Assembly: GCA_041641375.1 (NCBI GenBank)
Contig: JBEPYM010000004.1
Span: forward strand, 16,349 to 80,348
From: Paenibacillus_AK sp041641375
GTDB taxonomy: Bacteria > Bacillota > Bacilli > Paenibacillales > YIM-B00363
Reading direction: 5' to 3'
DNA length: 64,000 nucleotides
Below the pieces are notes generated by a model that saw nothing but the letters and a program-made list of their open reading frames with translations, did no database searches and was not told the origin of the DNA. Positions 8,953-17,212 of this stretch are shown here, piece by piece. The translations under genes were made by a program, and so were the position numbers. The first letter of the stretch is position 1. Every line of letters starts with the position of its first letter.

Positions 8953-10263
8953 ATGGAAGCCATACATCTCAATACGATATGGGTCGTCATTGCAGCGGCG
9001 ATGGTGCTTTTTATGGAAGGCGGCTTCAGCTTGCTGGAGGCGGGCCTTGTCCGAACGAAGAATGCAGTTAACGTTACGATGAAGATTTTCGTGGATTTGA
9101 CGATCGGCGCACTTGCGTTCTGGGCGATTGGCTTCGCACTGATGTTCGGTCAAGGTGCTGGAGGGCTGATCGGCACATCCTTATTCTTTGCGCCGCAATC
9201 CATCGAGCTCGGCATGGAGCTGCCGCCTGCGGCCTATGTGCTGTTTCAGCTCGGATTCGCGATCGCCTGTGTATCGATTGTATCAGGCGCGGTGGCCGAA
9301 CGGATGAACTTTAAGGCGTATGTCATTGCAGCCGCTCTGATTACGATGCTGTTGTATCCAATCTCCGGGCACTGGGTATGGAACGCGGACGGCTGGCTGG
9401 CACAGATGGGGATGAAGGACTTCGCCGGGTCGGCGGTCATCCATGCTTTGGGCGGCTCGGCAGCACTCGCAATGGCATGGATGCTGGGCGCGAGACGCGG
9501 ACGCTATACGGATGGCAGCGTGAACGTATTCGCACCGAGCAACATCCCTCTCGCATCGGCGGGTGTCTTCGTGCTCTGGTTCGGCTGGTTCGGGTTCAAT
9601 GCGGGCAGCACGCTGAACGCTGCAGACACCTCCCTATCGGCAATTGCGCTGAACACGATGCTGGGCGCTGCTGCAGGCGGCGCATCGGCGATGCTCTTTA
9701 CCATGTTTAAATACGGGAAAACAGACCCGAGCATGACGATGAACGGTGCGTTGTCAGGGCTAGTTGGGGTGACGGCGGGCTGTGCGTTTATCTCGCAAGG
9801 TAGTGCGATTGTGATTGGTATCATAGCCGGTCTTATCGTGATCGGCGCTACATTGCTGGTGGATCGCATGAAGGTGGACGATCCGGTGGGTGCGGTGGCG
9901 GTGCACGGCTTCAATGGAATTTTTGGCACGATTGCGGTGGGGCTGTTCGACAAGGAGGCAGGACTGTTTACGACGGGCCAAGCTGGACTCTTGGGCGTTC
10001 AAACGCTTGGCGTTGTTGCGGTGTGCGCGTGGGGCTTTGTCGGCGGTTTGGCGATCGCCTATGTATGTAAAGTCACCGTGGGACTCCGCGCCTCCCAGGC
10101 GGAAGAGGAGGAGGGTCTCGATATGGCTTACCACGGCATTCCGGCCTATAACGAGCTGGACCGCTTCTCTGAAGTCAATAAGGCGCTGTACGATTTCGAG
10201 CTCACTACCGGTGTGACGATTAAAGACCCGGGTGTGCTCCCGAGTGCAAATAAAGCGGGATAA
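8953..10263 (+). CDS. amtB: Ammonium transporter Amt/AmtB
   Basis: This 436-residue integral membrane protein has about 11 transmembrane helices, as in Amt/Rh channels. Conserved pore features are visible: the aspartate and histidine of KDFAGSAVIHALGGSAAL (the D160/H168 region of E. coli AmtB), the WFGWFGFNAGS signature, and the second pore histidine region VHGFNGIFGTI. The cytoplasmic tail (EEEGLDMAYHGIPAY) includes the conserved DMxxHG segment that contacts PII. It moves ammonium across the membrane and is likely gated by the PII protein encoded immediately upstream. Confidence 0.95.
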   Translation: MEAIHLNTIWVVIAAAMVLFMEGGFSLLEAGLVRTKNAVNVTMKIFVDLTIGALAFWAIGFALMFGQGAGGLIGTSLFFAPQSIELGMELPPAAYVLFQLGFAIACVSIVSGAVAERMNFKAYVIAAALITMLLYPISGHWVWNADGWLAQMGMKDFAGSAVIHALGGSAALAMAWMLGARRGRYTDGSVNVFAPSNIPLASAGVFVLWFGWFGFNAGSTLNAADTSLSAIALNTMLGAAAGGASAMLFTMFKYGKTDPSMTMNGALSGLVGVTAGCAFISQGSAIVIGIIAGLIVIGATLLVDRMKVDDPVGAVAVHGFNGIFGTIAVGLFDKEAGLFTTGQAGLLGVQTLGVVAVCAWGFVGGLAIAYVCKVTVGLRASQAEEEEGLDMAYHGIPAYNELDRFSEVNKALYDFELTTGVTIKDPGVLPSANKAG

Positions 10264-10281
10264 CCGGAATGATCGAAGAGG

Positions 10282-10319
10282 GGCGCTTCATGCGATGAAT
10301 ATCGCGTGAAGCGTCTTTT
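10282..10319 (+). terminator. Rho-independent terminator of the PII-AmtB operon
   Basis: A 14-base-pair stem with two G-T pairs (10282-10295 with 10302-10315) closes a six-base loop and is followed by TTTTG. It begins about 20 bases after the amtB stop. Confidence 0.85.
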
Positions 10320-10494
10320 GCAATTGTCAACCTGCAATTCTGTGAAGTTTTTCACCTTCTCGGCGAGTCCTCCTTATGTTTATGACTGAGTCACCGGCGA
10401 AATTGAGAACAGAGCAACTCTTCCTGCGGCTGCCTATCACCGAAAATGTGTTCAGGGCGAATTCATGACCCATATTTTTCGGAGGTGCGTGGAA

Positions 10495-13400
10495 GTGAAG
10501 CATGTATACAACAGCTGGCTGAGCCAGCTGCGGAGGACGGCTGTGTCGCTCGTCGCAACGGCAGTGCTCGTGACGAGCACTGTGTTTCCGCAAGATGCGT
10601 TACCAGTTGTTAACGCTGCAGGCGAGGATGTAATCGTATATGACGATCGCTTGCAGCCGGGGTTTGCCAATTACAGCTGGGCACAAGTGAACCTGGAAAG
10701 CAAGGCTGTGGTCCGTTCCGGTACCCAATCCATTGAGATGAATCCAAGCAATGAGGGCGGCTTATATCTCTACAAGGAACGTGTGGCATCGGTGAAGGAT
10801 CATCCGGTTCTGGAGTTCTGGGTGAACGGCGGAGCCCAAGGTGGCCAGAAGCTGCGGCTTGTTCTGATTGCGGGCGGTCAGCAGGTAGGAGAGAAGACGC
10901 TTGATGAGCTGCTGCCGGAAGGCCGTGTTACAAGCAGCTGGCAGAAGGTGCAGCTGGATATCGGCAAGCTGAATGTGCCGAACGGTCTGTATGATACGAT
11001 CCTGCTTCAGGATACGTCGCGTGGAGGACAGCCGAGCATTTACTTTGACGATATTCGGCTGACACACGGCAGTCCGGCACAGACGCCGCCGCAGCGTACC
11101 ATGAGCGGTCTTCAATTATCGGCGGGCAATGTGCAGCTCCAGGCAGGGGCGACTACACAGCTCTATGCTTCAGCGATGTATTCGGATGGCACGACGGATG
11201 TAGTTCCGCAAGGTGTCGTCTGGGAATCGTCCAATCCGGGCATTGCGTCTGTCGACCGGGGAGTGGTGAGGGCGATCGCCGTCGGCGACACAGTCGTATC
11301 CGCGACTTACGGAGGCTTCCAGGCAGCGGCGAACGTCCGCGTAACGCCGACGAATCCAAACCCGAACCCGACTCCGGGAGGACCGGTACCAGCCATCGAT
11401 GGGATTGCGGTTTACAACGAAGCGCTTCATGCCTCGTTCCAGAACTATAGCTGGGCGCAGCACGATCTATCGGCTGCACAGCCTGTATATACGGGTACGA
11501 AATCCATTCGGATGAATCCGTCCAATCAAGGCGCCTTGTATCTGTACAAAGGCGACGGCTGGGTCGACACGAAGGAGCACGACCGGCTGGAGCTGTGGGT
11601 GCACGGCGGTGATGCAGGTGGCCAGCAGCTGACAATCGGCTTCAATGCCGGCGGAGTTAGCGTGGCTACCGTGAATGCGGCCGATTACGCCGAAGGCGGA
11701 CATCTCGCACCGAAGGTGTGGACGAAAATTTCGATCCAGCTGACGGCGCTGAATATGACGAACAGCATCTTCGACGCGCTCGTGATCCGCGGAGCTGCAG
11801 AAGGGACACAGCCCGATGTGTGGATCGACGATATTCACCTTTTGAAGAAATATGTAGCGCCGCCCGAGCTGTTGGAAACGGTTCTCTCGACGTACGAGAT
11901 GCTGCTGCTCCCGGGTGACCATGCCCAACTGGACCTTACCGCCAACTACTCGAACGGAGAGTCGAAGGACGCTTCCGGTCTTGCGGTATGGACAGTGGAG
12001 CAGCCGAACGTGTTAACTGTATCGCCCACCGGCCATGTAACCGCGCTGGCGGAAGGCATCACACGAATAACGGCGACATACGGCGGCAAGAGCTCCTCGA
12101 TGTACGTCCAAGTGACCAAGGTCGCCCCCGAAGCCGCCTATACGGACGGACTTGCTCCGGGCTACAGCAATTGGACGTGGGGGACCGCTCGATTTGACAG
12201 CACGGCCTACGCACATCAAGGCACGCAGTCCATCGCCTTCCATGCGACAGCCTATCAAGGCATCTGGCTGAACCGCAGCGCGGGCAAGCTGAATACGAAA
12301 GAGCATTACGGCCTGGAATTCTGGGTGCACGGCGGCAGCTCGAGCAGGCAGTCCTTGAACGTGGTGCTCCAGGACGGTCAGAGCGTTGTCGGCTCCGTAC
12401 TCCTGAACAGCCTGCTGCCGGATGGCATTCAACCGGGTGTGTGGAATTATGTTCGGGTAAAAATGGCTGATCTCGGCGTCTCCAGTCCGACCTTCGACGG
12501 TATCGTTATTCAGGCATGGGGCGAGCAGGACCAAGGATACGTATATCTCGACGATTTTGCCTTCCTGCGAAATATGAATGTGACACGCCTTCCCGATCCG
12601 GAGCTTCCGAAGATTCAGGTGACGGTGAACCCGAACGCGCCGCGAAGGACGATGAGCAAGGATATTTTTGGCGTAAATTTCGAGGAGATGCCGCATCAGA
12701 ACACGACCCAGATGAAATTCCCTGTCGTTCGCTGGGGGGGCAACCAGATGTCACGTTATAACTGGGAGCTGGATGTAACGAATCGAGCAGGTGACTGGTA
12801 TTTCCTCAACCTGCCGAACGGAACCGTCGATCCTTCCCAGCTGCCGAACGGCTCGCTTTCCGACCGATTCCTGACCAAGCAGCAGCAGGACGGCTCCAAA
12901 GTGCTGATGCAGATTCCGACGATTGGCTGGACGCCGAAAAGCCGCGATGTGACGTGGAGCTTCTCCATCGATAAGTATGGAGCGCAGCGGGGCAACGAAT
13001 GCGATTGGGGTGAGGCATGGTGCCGCCGGGATGCGGGCAACGGCCACCGCCCGGATGGCAGTTACGTGACGGGCAACGATCCGACCGATACGTCAAGGCG
13101 TTACGGTGTCGATTTTATGGCGCGCTGGATCGATCATATGAAATCGCGGTTTGGCAATTTCGTACGCCACTATGCACTGGATAACGAGCCTGCACTGTGG
13201 GGTCACACGCATTTTGATGTACATCCCGAGATGACGACGTACGACGAAATTTGGAAATATACCGAAGAGTATGGTTCCATGATCAAGCAAAAGGACCCGC
13301 AGGCAGTCGTGTATGGACCGGTTGCGTGGGGCTGGTGCGAATATTTCTACTCGGCGAAGGACGGTTGCTTCCCGGGTGAGGATATGCGAACGCATGACAA

Positions 13401-14148
13401 TAAGCCATTCCTGGAATGGTATTTGAGCAAGGTGCGAGAGCATGAGCAGCGCACCGGCGTGAAGCTGGTCGACGTGCTTGACATTCACTACTATCCGGCG
13501 GAGAGTGGGATTCCGTTCACTAGCGATGAATCGGCTGCGACGACGAAGCGCCGGTTGAATGCCTTGAAATCGTTGTATGATCCGACGTTCCAGGATCCGA
13601 GCTCATGGATTCAGGAGCCGGTTCGCTTGCTTCCGCGCATGCGCGAGCTGATTGAGCAGAACGCGCCGGGAACAAAGCTGGCGATCACCGAATACAACTT
13701 CGGTGACGGCGCCGGTATCGGCAGCGGGCTTGCTCAGGCTGAAGCGTTGGCAATCTTCGCGCGCGAGGGTGTCGATCTTGCAACGCGCTGGGGCGGATTG
13801 CATGCCAATACGCCGCTTGAGGATGCGTTCAAGCTGTACCTGAACTATGACGGCCAGGGCGGCAGCATCGAAGGTCAGGTTGTTCAGACGTCTAGCTCGA
13901 ATGCGGATTTGGTCGGGTCTTATACGATCGAAGCGGCGAACGGCAAAACCTATGTGCTTCTGTTCAACAAGGACACAGCGGCACGGACGGCCGACGTCTC
14001 GCTGTCCCGGAACGTTGCCGGAACCGCAAAGACGTATATGTTCGATGCCGGCACGAGGCTGCAGCGCTCCACCGATACGGCGGTGAATGGCGGCGAGATG
14101 TCGGTCAGACTCCCGGCACGTTCGGCAACCCTTGTCGTGATCGAATAA
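10495..14148 (+). CDS. Secreted multidomain glycoside hydrolase family 44 endoglucanase/xyloglucanase
   Basis: The 1217-residue exported enzyme starts most plausibly at the GTG at 10495, nine bases after GGAGG; an in-frame ATG at 10465 lacks a site. After a signal peptide (about residues 1-43) come three copies of a carbohydrate-binding-like beta-sandwich domain (about 45-189, 303-452, 547-692), each beginning with a Y(D/N)(D/E)xLxxxFxNYSW-like strand and ending in a (Y/W)(F/I/L)DDI strand. Ig-like Big_2 domains separate them (about 203-285 and 458-540). The C-terminal 510 residues are a GH44 catalytic domain: acid/base Glu in DNEPALW (E898) and nucleophile Glu in ITEYNFG (E1066). GH44 enzymes cut beta-1,4-glucan and xyloglucan. 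It stands alone, so it is probably a free secreted plant-cell-wall glycanase. No stop-codon breaks are seen. Confidence 0.92.
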   Translation: MKHVYNSWLSQLRRTAVSLVATAVLVTSTVFPQDALPVVNAAGEDVIVYDDRLQPGFANYSWAQVNLESKAVVRSGTQSIEMNPSNEGGLYLYKERVASVKDHPVLEFWVNGGAQGGQKLRLVLIAGGQQVGEKTLDELLPEGRVTSSWQKVQLDIGKLNVPNGLYDTILLQDTSRGGQPSIYFDDIRLTHGSPAQTPPQRTMSGLQLSAGNVQLQAGATTQLYASAMYSDGTTDVVPQGVVWESSNPGIASVDRGVVRAIAVGDTVVSATYGGFQAAANVRVTPTNPNPNPTPGGPVPAIDGIAVYNEALHASFQNYSWAQHDLSAAQPVYTGTKSIRMNPSNQGALYLYKGDGWVDTKEHDRLELWVHGGDAGGQQLTIGFNAGGVSVATVNAADYAEGGHLAPKVWTKISIQLTALNMTNSIFDALVIRGAAEGTQPDVWIDDIHLLKKYVAPPELLETVLSTYEMLLLPGDHAQLDLTANYSNGESKDASGLAVWTVEQPNVLTVSPTGHVTALAEGITRITATYGGKSSSMYVQVTKVAPEAAYTDGLAPGYSNWTWGTARFDSTAYAHQGTQSIAFHATAYQGIWLNRSAGKLNTKEHYGLEFWVHGGSSSRQSLNVVLQDGQSVVGSVLLNSLLPDGIQPGVWNYVRVKMADLGVSSPTFDGIVIQAWGEQDQGYVYLDDFAFLRNMNVTRLPDPELPKIQVTVNPNAPRRTMSKDIFGVNFEEMPHQNTTQMKFPVVRWGGNQMSRYNWELDVTNRAGDWYFLNLPNGTVDPSQLPNGSLSDRFLTKQQQDGSKVLMQIPTIGWTPKSRDVTWSFSIDKYGAQRGNECDWGEAWCRRDAGNGHRPDGSYVTGNDPTDTSRRYGVDFMARWIDHMKSRFGNFVRHYALDNEPALWGHTHFDVHPEMTTYDEIWKYTEEYGSMIKQKDPQAVVYGPVAWGWCEYFYSAKDGCFPGEDMRTHDNKPFLEWYLSKVREHEQRTGVKLVDVLDIHYYPAESGIPFTSDESAATTKRRLNALKSLYDPTFQDPSSWIQEPVRLLPRMRELIEQNAPGTKLAITEYNFGDGAGIGSGLAQAEALAIFAREGVDLATRWGGLHANTPLEDAFKLYLNYDGQGGSIEGQVVQTSSSNADLVGSYTIEAANGKTYVLLFNKDTAARTADVSLSRNVAGTAKTYMFDAGTRLQRSTDTAVNGGEMSVRLPARSATLVVIE

Positions 14149-14255
14149 GGTTTACCGAGTATGACCCCACGTTAGAGGAATAAAAAGGCTGCTCCCTTCT
14201 CATACTGTTACGGGCGATAAGCCCGATGAACGCAGTCTGAGGAGGAAGCAAGCCG

Positions 14256-14528
14256 ATGAATAACGATACGAGTCTGCAGGATCCGAACATCACCTCGCAG
14301 GCGCAAAATTCCGCGGACAAGGCGGAGCGGGCCGTCATCCAGGCGCAATCCCACCCGAGCGCAGAGACGATCTCGAATGCATGGAATTCGATTGAGACGG
14401 CGGAGCATGCGTTGAACCAGGCGATGCAGTCCGATACGGACGGTCATAGGCAGCCGCTGCACGAGGTTCGCAGCCAGCTGGAGCAGCATCGCCGCGATCT
14501 GTCCGAGGTTGAATCGAAGCAAAGATAA
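14256..14528 (+). CDS. Small hydrophilic protein of unknown function
   Basis: This 90-residue protein has a good GAGGAGGAAG ribosome site. It is rich in Gln, Ser, Glu and Ala, has no membrane segment, and its sequence (QNSADKAERAVIQAQ, SIETAEHALNQAMQ, LHEVRSQLEQHRRDL) has a heptad-like spacing of hydrophobic residues that predicts an alpha-helical hairpin or coiled coil. I do not recognise the family. It stands between the glycanase gene and a strong terminator and is probably transcribed alone. Confidence 0.6.
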   Translation: MNNDTSLQDPNITSQAQNSADKAERAVIQAQSHPSAETISNAWNSIETAEHALNQAMQSDTDGHRQPLHEVRSQLEQHRRDLSEVESKQR

Positions 14529-14545
14529 TGAAGCATGGCGGAAGG

Positions 14546-14590
14546 CACCCGCCCGCTGTCGGTATATAACCGATGGCGGGCGGGTGTTTC
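14546..14590 (+). terminator. Strong rho-independent terminator after the small hydrophilic protein gene
   Basis: A nearly perfect 17-base-pair stem (14546-14562 with 14570-14586, GC-rich base) closes a short AT loop and is followed by TTTCTG. It separates the small gene from the pirin operon. Confidence 0.85.
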
Positions 14591-14643
14591 TGTAGGGTAC
14601 AATAGAAGGAAACGGATTCAGAAAAAGGAGGACAGTCGTTCGC

Positions 14644-15345
14644 ATGATTACGGTATATCGCGCCGGCAACAGGTACAGCAAGGATCTGGGCTGGCTGAAG
14701 ACGAATTTGAGCTTCTCCTTCGGAGACTATTACGACCCGGAGAACACCCGGTTCGGTCCGATGCGGGTATGCAACGACGATACGATCGGACCCGGCCGTG
14801 GCTTCGGCGCACACCCCCACAGCGATATGGAAATTGTGTCGATCGTTCTAAGCGGGCAGCTTCGCCATGAAGACAGCCTCGGCAATCAGGCGATCACCGG
14901 TTATGGCGAAGTGCAGCGGATGAGTGCGGGGCACGGCGTTCTTCATACGGAATCGAACCCGTCGGAGGTGGAGCCGGTCAGATTGCTGCAGCTTTGGTTT
15001 ATGCCCAGGGAGCGTGGACTGCCGCCAAGCTACGAAACGAGCCGCTTCCAGCCGGAAGAGATGCGCAATGCACTGCTGCCGGTTGTGACTCCGGAGGGTG
15101 GGCCGCATGCCGCTTCCATCAGTCAGGATCTGATTATTTATTTGTCGCAGACGGAAGCGGGCACCGCAGTGGACTTCCTTCAATCGGCAGACCGGCGTAC
15201 ATTCCTTTATCTAATTGAAGGAACACTTGGCGTCAACGGCGCCGAAACGCTGCATGCCGGGGATTCAGCGCGGTTTGAGGGAATGCGGGACTTGAGGCTC
15301 AGAGCGACGGACGATACATGTTATATGCTGATTGATTTGCCATAG
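14644..15345 (+). CDS. Pirin family protein (YhhW/YhaK-like bicupin)
   Basis: The 233-residue protein is a two-cupin pirin. The N-terminal cupin holds the metal ligands: two histidines in HPHSDMEIV and the His and Glu of HGVLHTESN, as in YhhW, whose metal centre supports quercetinase activity in vitro. The C-terminal cupin lacks these residues, as is usual. The start at 14644 has AAGGAGG 12 bases upstream. It is the first gene of a tight three-gene operon (spacings of 11 and 6 bases) with an unknown 111-residue protein and a DUF72 protein. The physiological role of bacterial pirins is unsettled. Confidence 0.9.
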   Translation: MITVYRAGNRYSKDLGWLKTNLSFSFGDYYDPENTRFGPMRVCNDDTIGPGRGFGAHPHSDMEIVSIVLSGQLRHEDSLGNQAITGYGEVQRMSAGHGVLHTESNPSEVEPVRLLQLWFMPRERGLPPSYETSRFQPEEMRNALLPVVTPEGGPHAASISQDLIIYLSQTEAGTAVDFLQSADRRTFLYLIEGTLGVNGAETLHAGDSARFEGMRDLRLRATDDTCYMLIDLP

Positions 15346-15356
15346 GAGGTGCCGGG

Positions 15357-15692
15357 ATGGTGCATAGGCTTTTGGTCAAGCATGCGGTTGGAGGCAGAGT
15401 GTTCCTGGATACGAACCGGGATAAGGGCGTTTCGTATGCACTGGATAAAATGGCGGGGGGCGGCTGGCTCTTCCAGATCAGCGGCGTATCGTCAGCCGGT
15501 ACGATCGACGCACTGCTGGAGGTTCGCGAGGAGCTCAATGTATTTGTGTTCCAGGAGACGAATGGTAAAGCGGTGCAAAAGTCGTGGTTCTATGTAATGC
15601 CGGATGGAGTCGGGCTCGATGTTGAAATGGATGTGTTGGCGATTGCAGCGAAATCGCGAATTGACTACGATCCGGACATTATGATGGGGTAG
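15357..15692 (+). CDS. Hypothetical protein in pirin-DUF72 operon
   Basis: The 111-residue product starts 11 bases after the pirin gene with an AGGAGG site. It shows no signal peptide, membrane helix or metal motif. Alternating strands (RVFLDTN, LFQISGV, LNVFVFQE, SWFYVMP) suggest a small alpha/beta fold. I do not recognise it. The tight coupling to the pirin gene before it and the DUF72 gene after it (6-base spacer) suggests a shared function, but nothing indicates which. Confidence 0.65.
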   Translation: MVHRLLVKHAVGGRVFLDTNRDKGVSYALDKMAGGGWLFQISGVSSAGTIDALLEVREELNVFVFQETNGKAVQKSWFYVMPDGVGLDVEMDVLAIAAKSRIDYDPDIMMG

Positions 15693-15698
15693 AAGGCG

Positions 15699-16568
15699 AT
15701 GATAGAGATCGGACTGGCGGGCTGGGGAGATCACGACAAGCTTTACGCAGGCAAGGAGATGCGGGGGCGGCACAAGCTCGCCATGTATGCGGAGCGTTTT
15801 CCGACGGTGGAGGTTGATGCGTCCTACTACGCGATTCAGCCCAGCAAAAACTACGAAACCTGGTCGGAGGTAACGCCGCCTGCCTTCTCTTTCGTCGTGA
15901 AGGCGTTCCAGGGCATGACCGGGCATGTTCGGGGAGGTCCTCTGCCTCCCTCGGCGGAAGCGGCAATGTTCCGCGAGTTCCGGGAGTCGATCGAACCGCT
16001 TGTGCAGGCGGATAAGCTCGCGATGGTGCTGTTTCAATATCCTCCGTGGTTCGACTGCACCAGGGAGCATGTGGCCGTGCTGCGGCGGGCGAAGGAGCTG
16101 ATGGAAGGTGTGCCAGTGGCGCTTGAGTTCCGCAATCGTTCCTGGTTCGAGGACGGAATGGAGGAGCGAACGCTAGCCTTCATGGAGCGGGAGGGCTGGA
16201 TTCACAGCATCTGCGACGAACCGCAGGCCGGACGCGGCTCCGTGCCGATTGTAGCGAAGCCGACCCGCAGCGACCTGACGCTCGTTCGCTTCCACGGACG
16301 CAACGCGGCGGGCTGGCATAGCAGCGGTGAAGCGAACTGGCGCGATGTGCGGTATTTGTACCGCTACAGCGAGGCGGAGCTGACTGAATGGGTGGGTCGT
16401 CTGCGTGCGCTTGAGGCGGAATGTGAGCGGATATTGGTTGTGCTCAACAACAATTCCGGCGGCGATGCGGCGGATAATGCGGGACGATTAGCAGAGCTGC
16501 TGGGATTGTCTTATGGGGTCAAGGCGGGGGAGGGGCAAGAGGGACCGGAGCAGCTGGAGCTGTTCTAG
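15699..16568 (+). CDS. DUF72 family protein (YecE-like TIM barrel)
   Basis: This 289-residue protein shows the DUF72 pattern: an N-terminal GLAGWGDHDKLY strand, YAERFPTVEVDASYYAI (family F..VE.N..FY), PAFSFVVKAFQGMTGH (family F.FKA...TH), LLFQYPPWF, VALEFRNRSWF and the C-terminal LNNNSGGDAADNA (family NN...G.A..NA). The fold is a TIM barrel that may bind nucleotide or a metal. No activity is established. It is the last gene of the pirin operon. Confidence 0.9.
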   Translation: MIEIGLAGWGDHDKLYAGKEMRGRHKLAMYAERFPTVEVDASYYAIQPSKNYETWSEVTPPAFSFVVKAFQGMTGHVRGGPLPPSAEAAMFREFRESIEPLVQADKLAMVLFQYPPWFDCTREHVAVLRRAKELMEGVPVALEFRNRSWFEDGMEERTLAFMEREGWIHSICDEPQAGRGSVPIVAKPTRSDLTLVRFHGRNAAGWHSSGEANWRDVRYLYRYSEAELTEWVGRLRALEAECERILVVLNNNSGGDAADNAGRLAELLGLSYGVKAGEGQEGPEQLELF

Positions 16569-16611
16569 GGACAGCTTCCCCCGTCGCGGTCCTGCCTTCC
16601 TGTAAACCTAA

Positions 16612-16782
16612 TTATTTTACACCGGCATTCTTGTTCTTCTTGTCGTTGATCGGCACATTGTTCTGCGAGGTAACCGAATCGGCGCGCTCCGCCGTATCGT
16701 TCACGAACGCCATGTCCTGATTCTCCGCATTCATGTTTGCGGTACCGGTATAGTTCCCTCGATGCGTCCGGTTTTCTGTCAT
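16612..16782 (-). CDS. Small polar protein, 56 residues, unknown function
   Basis: A 57-codon reading frame starts with ATG at 16782, with a GGAAGGGAG ribosome site upstream, and ends with TAA at 16612. The peptide begins MTENRTHRGNYTGTANM and is rich in Asn, Asp, Thr and Lys with no membrane segment, the composition of small spore-associated or stress proteins. I cannot place it in a family. Upstream on the same strand, GCATA and AACCTTA with an 18-base gap loosely resemble a SigG promoter, and a palindrome holding a Spo0A-box word lies at 16883-16906. Both are weak hints of late-sporulation or stationary-phase expression. It is convergent with the DUF72 gene and divergent from the pilus operon. 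Confidence 0.6.
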   Translation of the reverse strand: MTENRTHRGNYTGTANMNAENQDMAFVNDTAERADSVTSQNNVPINDKKNKNAGVK

Positions 16783-16882
16783 AACGAGCTTTCACTCCCT
16801 TCCTCCCATTTTCCTACCGACGCCCTTAAGGTTTCTCGTCCATTGTCAAATTATGCGCACCTCACGCCTAAAGCCCTACGCA

Positions 16883-16906
16883 AAAATGTGAAATTCGACA
16901 CATTTT
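16883..16906. promoter_or_regulatory. Perfect 8-base-arm palindrome containing a Spo0A-box word
   Basis: AAAATGTG (16883-16890) and CACATTTT (16899-16906) are exact inverse complements around an 8-base centre. The right half overlaps TTCGACA (16894-16900), whose complement TGTCGAA is the consensus 0A box. It lies between the divergent small gene at 16782 and the c-di-GMP riboswitch at 17019. The operator function is inferred from symmetry and position. Confidence 0.4.
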
Positions 16907-17018
16907 CTCGCCAATATGCAATTTTCGAAATTGAGCAGACAGACGGATACCGCATTTCGAATTCGTCAAGCTATGATTAGGCTACAAATCGGATACGCGA
17001 TCCAAATCGCGCGATCTC

Positions 17019-17106
17019 GATAAAGGCAAACTTGCTGAAAGGCAAGGACGCAAAGCTAGAGGGGCTACGTAAACGGAGAACGTTTGCTTGCCAGCCAGCT
17101 GCCGAA
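17019..17106 (+). ncRNA. Class I cyclic di-GMP riboswitch (GEMM-I) upstream of the Tad pilus operon
   Basis: The aptamer core matches GEMM-I closely. AAAGGCAAAC is followed by the P2 hairpin CTTGCT-GAAA-GGCAAG (17031-17046, six base pairs closed by a GNRA tetraloop), then the invariant GGACGCAAAGC (17046-17056). A second arm carries AAACG/CGTTT (17071-17085), and the 3' segment CAGCCAGCTGCCG (17092-17104) supplies TGCC to pair with GGCA at 17025-17028 in P1. The tetraloop, GGACGCAAAGC joint and 3' CCAGCTGCCG together are specific to this class. It lies about 105 bases before the first gene of a pilus operon, a typical c-di-GMP target. No convincing SigA promoter was found upstream. Confidence 0.9.
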
Positions 17107-17155
17107 GGATAGGGCTTTTTTGGGCGTATATGCGGATCTTCATCAACATCGCATA

Positions 17156-17203
17156 ACCCCTCCTTTCGGGAAAAGGCGGGGTATTTGTATGGGGAAAGGA
17201 GGG
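17156..17203 (+). promoter_or_regulatory. Expression platform with two mutually exclusive hairpins controlling the first Shine-Dalgarno site
   Basis: The segment ACCCCTCCTTTC (17156-17167) can pair in two ways. Locally it pairs with AAAGG and GGGGT (17172-17182) around a T-C mismatch, giving a terminator-like hairpin with a poor T tract. Alternatively CCCTCCTTTC (17158-17167) pairs over ten unbroken bases with GAAAGGAGGG (17194-17203), which is the Shine-Dalgarno site of the TTG start at 17213. The two pairings cannot coexist. Together with the aptamer upstream this has the form of a translational on/off switch. A T6 tract at 17116-17121 could also serve termination, but its upstream stem is weak. 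Confidence 0.6.
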
Positions 17204-17212
17204 TTACCAAGT

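Noticed and set aside
10320..10490. Possible structured leader or riboswitch before the GH44 gene
   Set aside because: Several short inverted repeats occur, but I could not match the region to any riboswitch class.
16565..16795. Minus-strand 76-codon frame covering the same bases as the small gene at 16612-16782
   Set aside because: Its translation is Arg/Glu/Cys-rich and has no ribosome site; the alternative frame starting at 16782 has an ATG with a GGAAGGGAG site and better composition.
17105..17122. T6 tract at 17116 as the terminator of the c-di-GMP riboswitch
   Set aside because: The only preceding stem (AGCC with GGCT plus CC/GG) is weak and uses aptamer nucleotides; kept only as a remark in the platform entry.
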